DNA of 7,258 nucleotides from Hydrogenophaga sp. (GTDB lineage Bacteria; Pseudomonadota; Gammaproteobacteria; Burkholderiales; Burkholderiaceae_C): positions 1-7,258 of the forward strand of contig JAUXXN010000508.1 in assembly GCA_030684755.1 (NCBI GenBank). Direction: 5' to 3'. Shown here in pieces: positions 1 to 7,157 of the stretch (the first letter of the stretch is position 1; every line of letters begins with the position of its first letter). The notes under the pieces are model-generated. The model searched no databases. It was not told where the DNA came from and saw only the letters and a list, made by a program, of their open reading frames with translations. Position numbers and translations under genes: made by a program.

Positions 1-303
1 CAATTGGGCCAAAAGCAACTGGCGCTCAGCCTGCAACAGCCCTTGGCCTCCGTGCCCGCCGCGCTGGCGCGTTGGCCACTGAGCCTGAGCGCCGACGGCC
101 TGACGCTGACCTACAGCTTTGATGTGCAAAAGGACGACACCGGCATTGCCGAACTGCTGGCCGCGCTGGGTGCACAGGGCATCCACTTCAAAGACCTGCG
201 CTCCAGCGAAAGCTCGTTAGAAGAAATTTTTGTGGGTTTGGTAAACGCGCCCAAAACCCCATCCGATTCACCCAAGTCCCATCAAGCCCAGGTGACCGCA
301 TGA
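1..303 (+). CDS. ABC transporter ATP-binding protein, C-terminal end (partial)
   Basis: This is the last 100 codons of an ATP-binding subunit; the start lies left of the window and the reading frame is open from base 1. The Walker and signature motifs are outside the window, so the call rests on context and on the tail. The ending [14 protein letters not shown] is the typical close of ATPases that drive ABC-2 type exporters, where the C-terminal segment follows the nucleotide-binding domain. The stop codon overlaps the start of the permease gene by 4 bases (ATGA), which indicates translational coupling and one transporter. By analogy with E. coli YadG/YadH it would power export across the inner membrane. 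The substrate cannot be told from the sequence. Confidence 0.8.
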   Translation, partial: QLGQKQLALSLQQPLASVPAALARWPLSLSADGLTLTYSFDVQKDDTGIAELLAALGAQGIHFKDLRSSESSLEEIFVGLVNAPKTPSDSPKSHQAQVTA

Positions 304-1067
304 CGTTCAATTTTCACGGCGTGCGCGCCATTTACCGCTTTGAAATGAACCGCGCCTTGCGCACTTGGGCGCAAAGCATCATGGCGCCGGTGCTCACCAC
401 CTCGCTGTATTTCATCGTGTTCGGCTCGGCCATTGGCTCGCGCATGGGCGACATGGGCGGTGTGAGCTACGCCGCCTACATCATCCCCGGCCTGCTCATG
501 CTCTCGCTGCTGTCCGAGAGCATTTCCAACGCGGCTTTTGGCATTTACATGCCCAAGTGGTCGGGCACCATTTACGAGCTGCTGAGTGCGCCGGTGAATT
601 GGGTCGAGGTGCTGCTGGGCTACGTGGGCGCTGCCGCCACCAAAAGCCTGCTGCTGGGCACCTTGATTTTGCTGACCGCGCGCCTTTTTGTGCCCTACAC
701 CGTGGCGCACCCGGTGTGGTTGGTGCTGCTGCTGGTGCTCACCGCCGTCACCTTTTGCCTGTTCGGTTTCATCATCGGGCTGTGGGCCGACAACTTCCAG
801 AAACTGCAGATCGTGCCGCTGCTGGTCATCACGCCGCTGACCTTTTTGGGCGGTGCGTTTTACAGCATCAACATGTTGCCGCCGGTGTGGCAAACCGTGT
901 CGCTGTTCAACCCGGTGGTCTATCTCATCAGTGGGCTGCGATGGGCGTTTTACGGCCAAGCCGATGTGCACATTGCGGTCAGCACCGGCATGACGCTGGG
1001 CTTTATGTTGCTCTGCCTGGGTGTGGTGTGGTGGGTGTTCAAAACCGGCTGGCGCATTCGGCGCTGA
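300..1067 (+). CDS. ABC-2 type transporter permease (YadH-like)
   Basis: This 255-residue integral membrane protein has about six hydrophobic segments (roughly residues 27-47, 57-77, 107-130, 140-162, 170-190 and 230-248), the layout and length of ABC-2 permeases such as E. coli YadH. The stretch [13 protein letters not shown] near residue 89 resembles the cytoplasmic coupling loop that contacts the ATPase. [12 protein letters not shown] and [19 protein letters not shown] (residues 187-219) are conserved near the last membrane segments of this family. The start at 300 is supported by the ATGA overlap with the upstream ATPase and by an AGGTG ribosome-binding sequence just before it. It should form a homodimer that works with the ATPase as an exporter. 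The cargo is unknown. The family call is firm; the gene symbol is left blank. Confidence 0.9.
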   Translation: MTFNFHGVRAIYRFEMNRALRTWAQSIMAPVLTTSLYFIVFGSAIGSRMGDMGGVSYAAYIIPGLLMLSLLSESISNAAFGIYMPKWSGTIYELLSAPVNWVEVLLGYVGAAATKSLLLGTLILLTARLFVPYTVAHPVWLVLLLVLTAVTFCLFGFIIGLWADNFQKLQIVPLLVITPLTFLGGAFYSINMLPPVWQTVSLFNPVVYLISGLRWAFYGQADVHIAVSTGMTLGFMLLCLGVVWWVFKTGWRIRR

Positions 1068-1110
1068 TGGGTGTGGTGCAGGCCGGGTGGCACAGACCCA
1101 GCCCAGACCA

Positions 1111-1122
1111 AGCGGGCCCGCT
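1111..1122. repeat. 12-base perfect palindrome between convergent genes
   Basis: AGCGGGCCCGCT is self-complementary over its full length and touches the stop codon of the SOUL gene. It lies in the 54-base gap between the convergent exporter and SOUL genes. It has no loop and no T-tract, so it is not a convincing intrinsic terminator, though it is the only symmetric element in that gap. Confidence 0.3.
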
Positions 1123-1769
1123 CAGCGCAAAGCCAACCAAATCTCGTTGCGCCTCAAAAACCAGGGCGTGAACGGCGCGTTGTAGCGCGCCAACACCGGC
1201 TCACCCTCGGTGGCCACGCCCTCTTTTTCTAGCGCCACCCGCAACAACGCCAAGTGTTCGTCGTAATTGGCCTGCGACCAAGTGCCCGAATACCGAATAG
1301 CCGCCCACCGCTGGGCCGGCACTTGGCGCAATTGCACGCGCGGGTCCAGCGGCTCGGGCGCGGTGTCCAGCGTCACGCCCTGGGGCAACACAAACTGCAC
1401 CAGCTTGCCCCCGCCCGGCGCATCGGCCTGCGTCACCGGCGCCGTCATCGCCATCTTCACCGGAGCTGCGGTCTGTGTGACGGGCGCGGTCATCGCAAAT
1501 TTTTTCTCGCCCTTGTTCTTTCCAAAAATGTAGCCCGCCAAAATGGGAAACGCTTGGCTGCCCGCATCCCCATCAGCGCCTTGAACCACCACCTCGGCCA
1601 CCACATAAGGCGCGTACTGGCGCAACTCCACGGTGCCGAAGGTACGCAGCACTTCATAAGTGGGTTCTTCAACGGCGTGGCTGGCGTGGGGCATGGCGGC
1701 GAGTGTGAGCCACAGCACGGGACGCAGCAGGATGGACAGAAGATGTGGGGTGAGGGGTTTTGTTGACAT
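1122..1769 (-). CDS. SOUL family heme-binding protein, exported
   Basis: This 215-residue protein belongs to the SOUL/HBP heme-binding family. Visible family features are YEVLRTFGTVELRQYAPYVVAEV (residues 38-60, split here by sense as the first strand region), the glycine-rich YIFGKNKGEKKFAMTAPV, and the C-terminal RYNAPFTPWFLRRNEIWL. The first 32 residues look like a Sec signal peptide: a short basic start, a hydrophobic core LSILLRPVLWLTLAAM, and a probable cut after HASHA, so the mature protein is likely periplasmic. The MTAPVTQ motif occurs twice (residues 93-99 and 108-114). The start ATG at 1769 fits the signal peptide, and AAAGGA lies about 13 bases upstream, rather far for a ribosome site. 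It stands alone, convergent with the exporter. Its physiological role in bacteria is poorly known. Confidence 0.88.
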   Translation of the reverse strand: MSTKPLTPHLLSILLRPVLWLTLAAMPHASHAVEEPTYEVLRTFGTVELRQYAPYVVAEVVVQGADGDAGSQAFPILAGYIFGKNKGEKKFAMTAPVTQTAAPVKMAMTAPVTQADAPGGGKLVQFVLPQGVTLDTAPEPLDPRVQLRQVPAQRWAAIRYSGTWSQANYDEHLALLRVALEKEGVATEGEPVLARYNAPFTPWFLRRNEIWLALR

Positions 1770-1855
1770 AGTGACAGGGTAGTCCTTTCACACCACAGGC
1801 TGCCAGCGCGGGTGAATAGCCCCACGTGCTAACCCGGGTCCGCTATGGTTTGAAC

Positions 1856-1957
1856 ATGGCACACACCATGAACCCCACCCCACTGGTGTACACCTACCGC
1901 CGCTGCCCCTACGCCATGCGCGCCCGCATGGCCCTGCTGCAAGCGAGCGTGGCGTTT
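1856..1957 (+). pseudogene. Glutathione S-transferase, N-terminal stump
   Basis: From the ATG at 1868 (or the in-frame ATG at 1856) the frame reads MNPTPLVYTYRRCPYAMRAR and then MALLQASVAF. This is the first strand and helix of a thioredoxin-fold GST N-terminal domain, with the CPYAMRAR active-site region seen in GSTs whose usual length is above 200 residues. After codon 30 the resemblance stops. The frame runs on to 2263, but only antisense to the neighbouring nucleotidyltransferase, with no GST-like residues. The expected continuation (strand 2, the PxGxVPVL segment and the helical C-terminal domain) is nowhere in this window. The gene was therefore truncated, probably by the event that brought in the adjacent module. 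It may still be transcribed, but a functional product is unlikely. Confidence 0.75.
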
Positions 1958-1974
1958 GCCTTCGGTACACGGAT

Positions 1975-2520
1975 TCAACCACCCGGGGTCGCACGGGCCC
2001 AACGACGAATCGACGCTCTCAGCTTCTTTCTCGAAGCCTCATCCAGCGGCATACCCGCTACCAACGCCAACACCTGTTCCACCGTTACATGCCGGTACGC
2101 GAGCAGCGCGATACAGAACGCCCTGTCTTTTTCGCGCCCAGCCGCAGCCTTGGACATGAACAGGTCCACCACATCCAGGCAGTACCCCACCCGGCCATGG
2201 GTTCTCTCGCTCTGCACGCGGTGGACACGATCCATCCAGCCCGCAGGCAACACAGCCGTCTAAGGACCGACGCCTTGGGCGTAGTAGCCGTAGCCGTAGG
2301 TGTCGTGAAAGTGTGAACTTTCACCCAGAGCGCCTTCGATCTTTTCAGCCAGCTCGGGTGTGTGAAGCGGATAGATGTGCGCTTCGGCTGACATCGTGAA
2401 CACGTCTTCCGGGTGGGGCACCGGGCCCAGGATGGACTGGCTGCCGACGATGACGAATTCGTACTGGTCCGTGACGTCGGCGCTGGCGCGGATGATGTGC
2501 TCCAGCTCTTCGCGGGTCAT
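1975..2520 (-). pseudogene. DUF6036-like nucleotidyltransferase with an in-frame stop
   Basis: Read through, this is a 181-codon gene of the DUF6036 / AbiEii-like nucleotidyltransferase group. FVIVGSQSILG (residues 22-32) is the GS motif that begins a nucleotidyltransferase active site. FTMSAEAHIYPLH (41-53) is the place of the acidic motif, and DVVDLFMSKAAAGREKDRAF is the conserved second-half motif. Codon 87 (2260-2262) is TAG, so GVGP is followed by stop and then TAVLPAGW. Family members, as I recall them, read GVGPETAxLPAGW, so a GAG-to-TAG change would explain it. The frame is unchanged on both sides. A GGCTAC hexamer is also doubled just before it, adding GY. The start ATG overlaps the end of the upstream XRE gene by 4 bases. 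The product would be an 86-residue fragment unless the stop is suppressed. The toxin-like role is inferred from the pairing. Confidence 0.8.
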
Positions 2521-3194
2521 GGTGAGGCCTTGTTCATGGCGTCTCCCAGCAACACGCCTTGGCGCAGTTCACGCACCTGGGCCAGGATGTTCTGGCGCGC
2601 ATCTTCGGGAAGCACCGTGGTTAGCGGCGACGCTTGGCGCAGCGCCTGCGCGCGGCGGGTGTGGCCCAGGGCTTTGCGCCATTGGCCTTTGACCAGGATG
2701 GTTTGCCATTCTTTCCACAAACCGCTGGAACGCGACGGTCCGGACTGTAACCAGCGCTCCAGCGTGGCCTGCGCCTGTTGCAGCAGTGCGGGGTCGGCGC
2801 GCACACGGCGCACGGCTTCTTCGTGCAGCGCGAGACTTTGCAGGTCTTGTATCTGGTGGCGGGTTTCGTCGACCGAGACCAGCACCTGAACAACAGGCTT
2901 GGCGCGGCGAGACCGCGCAGCGGCGGTGTCGGGCAGCGGGGGTTGCAAGGTATCGCCGGCCAGCAAGGCCAGTTCGCCACCGACGCCGAGAAGGGACATG
3001 ACCCGCAGGTAGGTGCCGATGGAGGGGCCGGGGTCACCGGCTTCGACAGCGCTGAGCGTGGTGCGTGAGATACCGGCGCGCTGCGCCATAGCGACCGTGC
3101 CCAGACCCTGCGCTTTGCGCAGGCGCTTGAGTCGGTCACCCAGTTGCAAGAGCAGTTGCCGTTCGAGAACGGCGGAGTGGCCAGCGACATTCAT
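2517..3194 (-). CDS. XRE family transcriptional regulator, putative antitoxin-like partner
   Basis: This 225-residue protein has an N-terminal Cro/C1-type helix-turn-helix at about residues 17-75: LGDRLKRLRKAQGLGTVAMA then QRAGISRTTLSAVEAGDPGP, with the recognition helix at SRTTLSAVE. A Pro/Ala/Arg-rich linker (about 84-100) leads to a helical C-terminal part with LHEEAVRRVRADPALLQQAQ and a closing RAQALRQASPLTTVLPEDAR, a tail seen in regulators that sit next to small nucleotidyltransferases. The nucleotidyltransferase gene starts within its last codon (ATGA overlap), so the pair is one transcript. A promoter with flanking TTTGTCCA half-sites lies directly upstream, which fits autorepression. 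The role as antitoxin is inferred from layout only. The frame is intact although the partner is broken. Confidence 0.85.
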   Translation of the reverse strand: MNVAGHSAVLERQLLLQLGDRLKRLRKAQGLGTVAMAQRAGISRTTLSAVEAGDPGPSIGTYLRVMSLLGVGGELALLAGDTLQPPLPDTAAARSRRAKPVVQVLVSVDETRHQIQDLQSLALHEEAVRRVRADPALLQQAQATLERWLQSGPSRSSGLWKEWQTILVKGQWRKALGHTRRAQALRQASPLTTVLPEDARQNILAQVRELRQGVLLGDAMNKASP

Positions 3195-3246
3195 TTGTCC
3201 ATAATTTTAGGCATTTTTTATAAATTTGCTTAACTTTTTGGACAAA
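3191..3246 (-). promoter_or_regulatory. Promoter of the XRE gene with inverted TTTGTCCA half-sites
   Basis: On the - strand, TTGTCC (3240-3245, four of six to the -35 consensus) is followed after exactly 17 bases by TATAAA (3217-3222, five of six to the -10). Transcription would start near 3210, about 15 bases before the XRE start codon. Two perfect 8-base inverted arms bracket this: TGGACAAA at 3239-3246, over the -35, and TTTGTCCA at 3194-3201, against the start codon. Their centres are 45 bases apart. Such placement suits a repressor dimer or tetramer that blocks its own promoter. The promoter is directly readable; the operator role and the identity of the binding protein (most likely the XRE product) are inference. 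Confidence 0.65.
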
Positions 3247-3358
3247 GATTTGATGGATTTTCATGTGCCAGCCCAGTAGGTGCGCAGCAAAACAAAGAAA
3301 CAAACCCCGCCGATAAGGTTGAATAGTTGGATCTTGACCAACAGCAAAAAACTCGAAA
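3247..3358. other. Intergenic stretch downstream of fic, no gene seen
   Basis: This 112-base stretch lies between the end of the Fic gene and the promoter of the XRE gene. It is less GC-rich than the flanking genes. I see no T-tract terminator and no recognisable coding remnant. One - strand frame stays open and is hydrophobic at its end (LFNLIGGVCFFVLLRTYW), but it has no recognised homology or start signal. Confidence 0.4.
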
Positions 3359-4489
3359 TCAACAACCCACCAGCACATACCCCGTGCTGCGCCCGCCGCC
3401 CTCCAGCTTGTTCAACACGCCACGGGCCAGCAGGTCGTTGATGTCGCGCAGCGCGGTGTCTGCTGAGCACTTGCCGAGGGTGGCCCACTTCGCGTTGGTG
3501 AGCTTGGCTTCCATGCCGTCCAGCACGTGGTTCAACACCCGGGTTTGCCGCTCGTTCATGGGCGTGCCCGCCCAGCGCTGCCAGAACTGGGCTTTGTTCA
3601 ACACGCCCGACAACAGGCCGTCGGCCCCCTGCACAGCGCGCAGCAGGCAGGCCAAAAACCAGCTGAGCCAAGGCGTCACATCCAGCGTGCCGCGCTGGGT
3701 GGTTTCGAGCTGGTCGTAATACTGTTTGCGTTCACGCTGGATCTGGGCGCTGAAGCTGTAGAACCTTTGAGCGGACCCTTCTGCTCGGGCCAAGGCCATG
3801 TCGCCCACGGCGCGGCTGATGCGTCCGTTGCCGTCGTCAAACGGGTGCAGGGTGACCAGCCACAGGTGGGCCAGCCCGGCGTGGATGAGCGCATCGCCCG
3901 CTGGCGTTGCGTTGAACCACCGAAAAAATGCGGCGGTTTCTGCGGGCAGGGTGGCGGCGGGCGGTGCCTGGAAATGCACTTTTTCTCGGCCCACGGGACT
4001 GGACACCACTTGCATGGGACCCGCAGCGTCGTTGCGCCACGCGCCCACCTGTATGGGCACGCGTCCGCTGTAGCCAGTGGGAAACAGGGCGGCATGCCAG
4101 CCAAACAGGCGCTCGGCGGTGAGCGGGTGGGCGTGGTGCTGGGTGGCATCCAGCACCATGTCCACCACGCCATCCACATGGCGGTCCACCGGTGCCAGCG
4201 CACCAATGTCCACCCCCAACCGGCGGGCGATGGAGGAGCGCACGGTGTCTGGGTTGAGCGCCTCGCCTTCGATCGCGCTGGTGGTGACAACCTCTTGCGT
4301 CAGGGCTTGCAAGGTAGCCTGATCGCGCTGTGCAAGTCCCAGTTCGGCCGTACGGCCCGCCAAATAGCCCTGTGCGCGATGCACCTGGGCCAGCGTGTCG
4401 GCCAGCGCAACCGCGTCAAAGCGCCACTGGGGCCAGTCGGTGCGCTGCCAGAGGTATGTGTGAGAGCGTTGGGGTTTTTCAGTGAACAT
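3359..4489 (-). CDS. Fic family protein (DUF4172-Fic-winged helix), class II
   Basis: Fic enzymes transfer AMP or related groups from nucleotides onto hydroxyl side chains of proteins. The core motif HPFDDGNGRISR is complete, with catalytic His and the phosphate-binding Asn-Gly-Arg. Upstream, TSAIEG matches the class II autoinhibitory pattern [S/T]xxxE[G/N], so the enzyme is likely kept inactive by its own glutamate. The N-terminus (YLWQRTDWPQWRFD) is a DUF4172 domain. The last 65 residues (NERQTRVLNHVLDG onward to GRSTGYVL) form a winged-helix DNA-binding domain. I chose ATG at 4489 (376 residues) because the GTG at 4513 (384 residues) lies inside a palindrome; neither has a good ribosome site. 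It starts 54 bases after the glycerate kinase stop. Target proteins are unknown. Confidence 0.88.
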   Translation of the reverse strand: MFTEKPQRSHTYLWQRTDWPQWRFDAVALADTLAQVHRAQGYLAGRTAELGLAQRDQATLQALTQEVVTTSAIEGEALNPDTVRSSIARRLGVDIGALAPVDRHVDGVVDMVLDATQHHAHPLTAERLFGWHAALFPTGYSGRVPIQVGAWRNDAAGPMQVVSSPVGREKVHFQAPPAATLPAETAAFFRWFNATPAGDALIHAGLAHLWLVTLHPFDDGNGRISRAVGDMALARAEGSAQRFYSFSAQIQRERKQYYDQLETTQRGTLDVTPWLSWFLACLLRAVQGADGLLSGVLNKAQFWQRWAGTPMNERQTRVLNHVLDGMEAKLTNAKWATLGKCSADTALRDINDLLARGVLNKLEGGGRSTGYVLVGC

Positions 4490-4505
4490 GCGGCGATTGT
4501 GCGTC

Positions 4506-4534
4506 TTATTCACCGCATTTTGTGCGGCGAATAA
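4506..4534. promoter_or_regulatory. Palindrome upstream of fic, candidate operator
   Basis: TTATTCACCGCA and TGCGGCGAATAA form 12-base arms around a 5-base centre, with one mismatch (11 of 12 pairs). It fills about half of the 54-base gap between glycerate kinase and the ATG of fic. There is no T-tract, so it is not a typical terminator. A short near-symmetric site just before a gene whose product carries a winged-helix domain suggests autoregulation. CAAAAT within it is a possible weak -10 for fic (four of six), without a convincing -35. The operator role is inferred. Confidence 0.5.
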
Positions 4535-4543
4535 GCCCGGTAT

Positions 4544-5884
<1,341 letters not shown>

Positions 5885-5972
5885 GTTGGCAGTCTACTGA
5901 GGCGCTGGGTTGTGGGATGACGGACGCCGACTCGGCTGCGCATCAGGCCCTTACCCTGTATTGCATTTAGCC

Positions 5973-6006
5973 CCTTCCCCCTCTGGGGGAAGGTTGGGAT
6001 GGGGGC
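5973..6006 (+). repeat. REP-like hairpin element, copy 1
   Basis: CCTTCCCCC-TCT-GGGGGAAGG (5973-5993) is a perfect 9-base-pair stem with a 3-base loop, followed by a G-rich tail TTGGGATGGGGGC. This form, a hairpin plus an asymmetric tail, is typical of dispersed extragenic palindromes of GC-rich betaproteobacteria. It pairs with an inverted second copy 48 bases further on. Confidence 0.75.
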
Positions 6007-6054
6007 TCTGCGCGGGCAGACTTTGTCCATCGGGTTGCAGTTTTGGCGCGCGCT

Positions 6055-6088
6055 GCCCCCACCCCTGCCCTCCCCCAGAGGGGGAGGG
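6055..6088 (-). repeat. REP-like hairpin element, copy 2 (inverted)
   Basis: Read on the - strand this is CCCTCCCCC-TCT-GGGGGAGGG followed by CAGGGGTGGGGGC. It aligns to copy 1 over all 34 bases with five differences. The two stem changes are compensatory (T-A to C-G), so the 9-base-pair stem is kept. Together the copies make a head-to-head pair, tails facing inward, in the 243-base gap between the reductase and the kinase. Such a pair might affect mRNA stability or read-through, which is inference. Confidence 0.75.
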
Positions 6089-6127
6089 AGTGAAGACACA
6101 CCAGCTCCGTCTCGGAGGGAAAGCACT

Positions 6128-7036
6128 TCAAGCCATGGGCGCTGGCGCTATCTCATGGTTCGCCATCAGCTCCAGCGAACGGCACAGTGCCGAGTGGTCC
6201 AGCCCAGCCATGCCGTGCGCCGCGCAGCTTTGCATCAGTTGCGCCGCGCTCGCGGTGTTGGGCAGGCTCACGCCCAGTTCCTTCGCCCCTTGCAGCGCCA
6301 GATTCAGGTCTTTCTGGTGCAGTTCGATGCGAAACCCGGGGTTGAAGGTGCGCTTGACCATGCGCTCGCCGTGCACCTCCAGAATGCGGCTGGCGGCAAA
6401 ACCACCCATGAGCGCCTGGCGCACCTTGGCCGGGTCGGCGCCGGCCTTGCTGGCAAACAGCAGGGCTTCGGCCACGGCTTCGATGTTGAGCGCCACGATG
6501 ATCTGGTTGGCCACCTTGGTGGTCTGGCCGTCGCCGTTGCCACCCACCAGGGTGATGTTTTTGCCCATGGCTTCAAACAGCGGCTTGACACGCTCGAACG
6601 CCGCTTCTGGCCCGCCGACCATGATGGTGAGGCTACCGGCCTTGGCGCCCACCTCGCCGCCGCTGACCGGTGCGTCCAGGTAATCGCAACCCAGTGCGTT
6701 GATTTTTTGCGCAAACTGCTTGGTGGCCATGGGGCTGATGGAGCTCATGTCCACCACCACTTTGCCTGCTGACAAGCCCTTGGCCACACCGGTGTCGCCA
6801 AACAGCACGTCTTCCACATGCGGCGTGTCGGGCACCATGGTGATGACGATGTCGGCCCGTTTGGCCACTTCGGTGGCGTTGGTGCAGATGGTGGCGCCGT
6901 GTTCGGCAAACACGGCGGGCACCTGGCTGCGGCTGCTCACGTAGAGCTGGTGCCCGGCGTTGAGCAGGCTTAGCGCCATGGGTGTGCCCATGATGCCCAG
7001 GCCGATGAAGCCCACTTTGAGTCCGCTTTTGGTCAT
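6128..7036 (-). CDS. glxR: 2-hydroxy-3-oxopropionate (tartronate semialdehyde) reductase
   Basis: This 302-residue enzyme of the beta-hydroxyacid dehydrogenase family should reduce tartronate semialdehyde to D-glycerate with NAD(P)H. The N-terminal Rossmann motif is VGFIGLGIMGTPMA (residues 8-21). The substrate-binding motif is DAPVSGGEVGA (121-131), GQTTKVANQ (170-178) holds catalytic Lys174, and RIELHQKDLNLAL (236-248) completes the site with Lys242. Length is normal. The ATG start is supported by AAAAGGAA 7 bases upstream. The neighbours decide between sister enzymes (3-hydroxyisobutyrate dehydrogenase is the main alternative): a hydroxypyruvate isomerase gene precedes it and a glycerate kinase follows, the classic glyoxylate-to-glycerate set. 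The GlxR/GarR assignment is therefore strong, though exact substrate preference is inferred. Confidence 0.92.
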   Translation of the reverse strand: MTKSGLKVGFIGLGIMGTPMALSLLNAGHQLYVSSRSQVPAVFAEHGATICTNATEVAKRADIVITMVPDTPHVEDVLFGDTGVAKGLSAGKVVVDMSSISPMATKQFAQKINALGCDYLDAPVSGGEVGAKAGSLTIMVGGPEAAFERVKPLFEAMGKNITLVGGNGDGQTTKVANQIIVALNIEAVAEALLFASKAGADPAKVRQALMGGFAASRILEVHGERMVKRTFNPGFRIELHQKDLNLALQGAKELGVSLPNTASAAQLMQSCAAHGMAGLDHSALCRSLELMANHEIAPAPMA

Positions 7037-7043
7037 GTCGAGA

Positions 7044-7051
7044 TTCCTTTT
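7044..7051 (-). promoter_or_regulatory. Ribosome binding site of the reductase gene
   Basis: AAAAGGAA on the - strand lies 7 bases before the ATG at 7036. It is the clearest Shine-Dalgarno sequence in the window and fixes the start of the reductase. Confidence 0.75.
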
Positions 7052-7113
7052 CGTGTGGTGTCGGTGGGTATTGCCGGGTGCATCGCGGAACCGGCTTGGC
7101 CGGGCCGCTGATG

Positions 7114-7150
7114 CTGCCCCCTTGAGGGGGTGACGCCGCAGGCGGCGCGG
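7114..7150. repeat. Double-hairpin dispersed repeat, second type
   Basis: CCCCC-TTGA-GGGGG (7117-7130) is followed at once by CGCCGC-AG-GCGGCG (7134-7147) and then a G-run (7149-7153). The layout and wording match a dispersed intergenic repeat that I recall from Comamonadaceae genomes. It lies in the 121-base gap between the isomerase stop and the reductase start and differs in sequence from the paired repeats at 5973-6088. Confidence 0.65.
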
Positions 7151-7157
7151 GGGTGGT

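Noticed and set aside
1111..1122. Intrinsic terminator for the convergent exporter and SOUL genes
   Set aside because: The palindrome has no loop space and no T-run on either side; recorded only as a repeat.
1826..2263. A 145-codon + strand frame running through the GST stump
   Set aside because: Only the first part resembles GST. The rest is antisense to the nucleotidyltransferase and has no recognisable composition or motif, so it is not called as a gene.
3261..3344. A hydrophobic short - strand frame downstream of fic
   Set aside because: It has no start signal, no ribosome site and no recognised similarity; likely spurious in an AT-richer gap.
3527..4534. A 335-codon + strand frame opposite fic
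   Set aside because: Low-complexity antisense product, no family motif; the - strand frame carries the complete Fic core.
6022..6029. A third TTTGTCCA site in the gap before glycerate kinase
   Set aside because: It is single, lacks an inverted partner and is not placed on a recognisable promoter, so it is probably chance.
5973..6088. CRISPR-like or terminator interpretation of the two hairpins
   Set aside because: There are only two copies, in inverted orientation and without further spacers. The stems lack T-tracts, so a REP-like pair explains them better.
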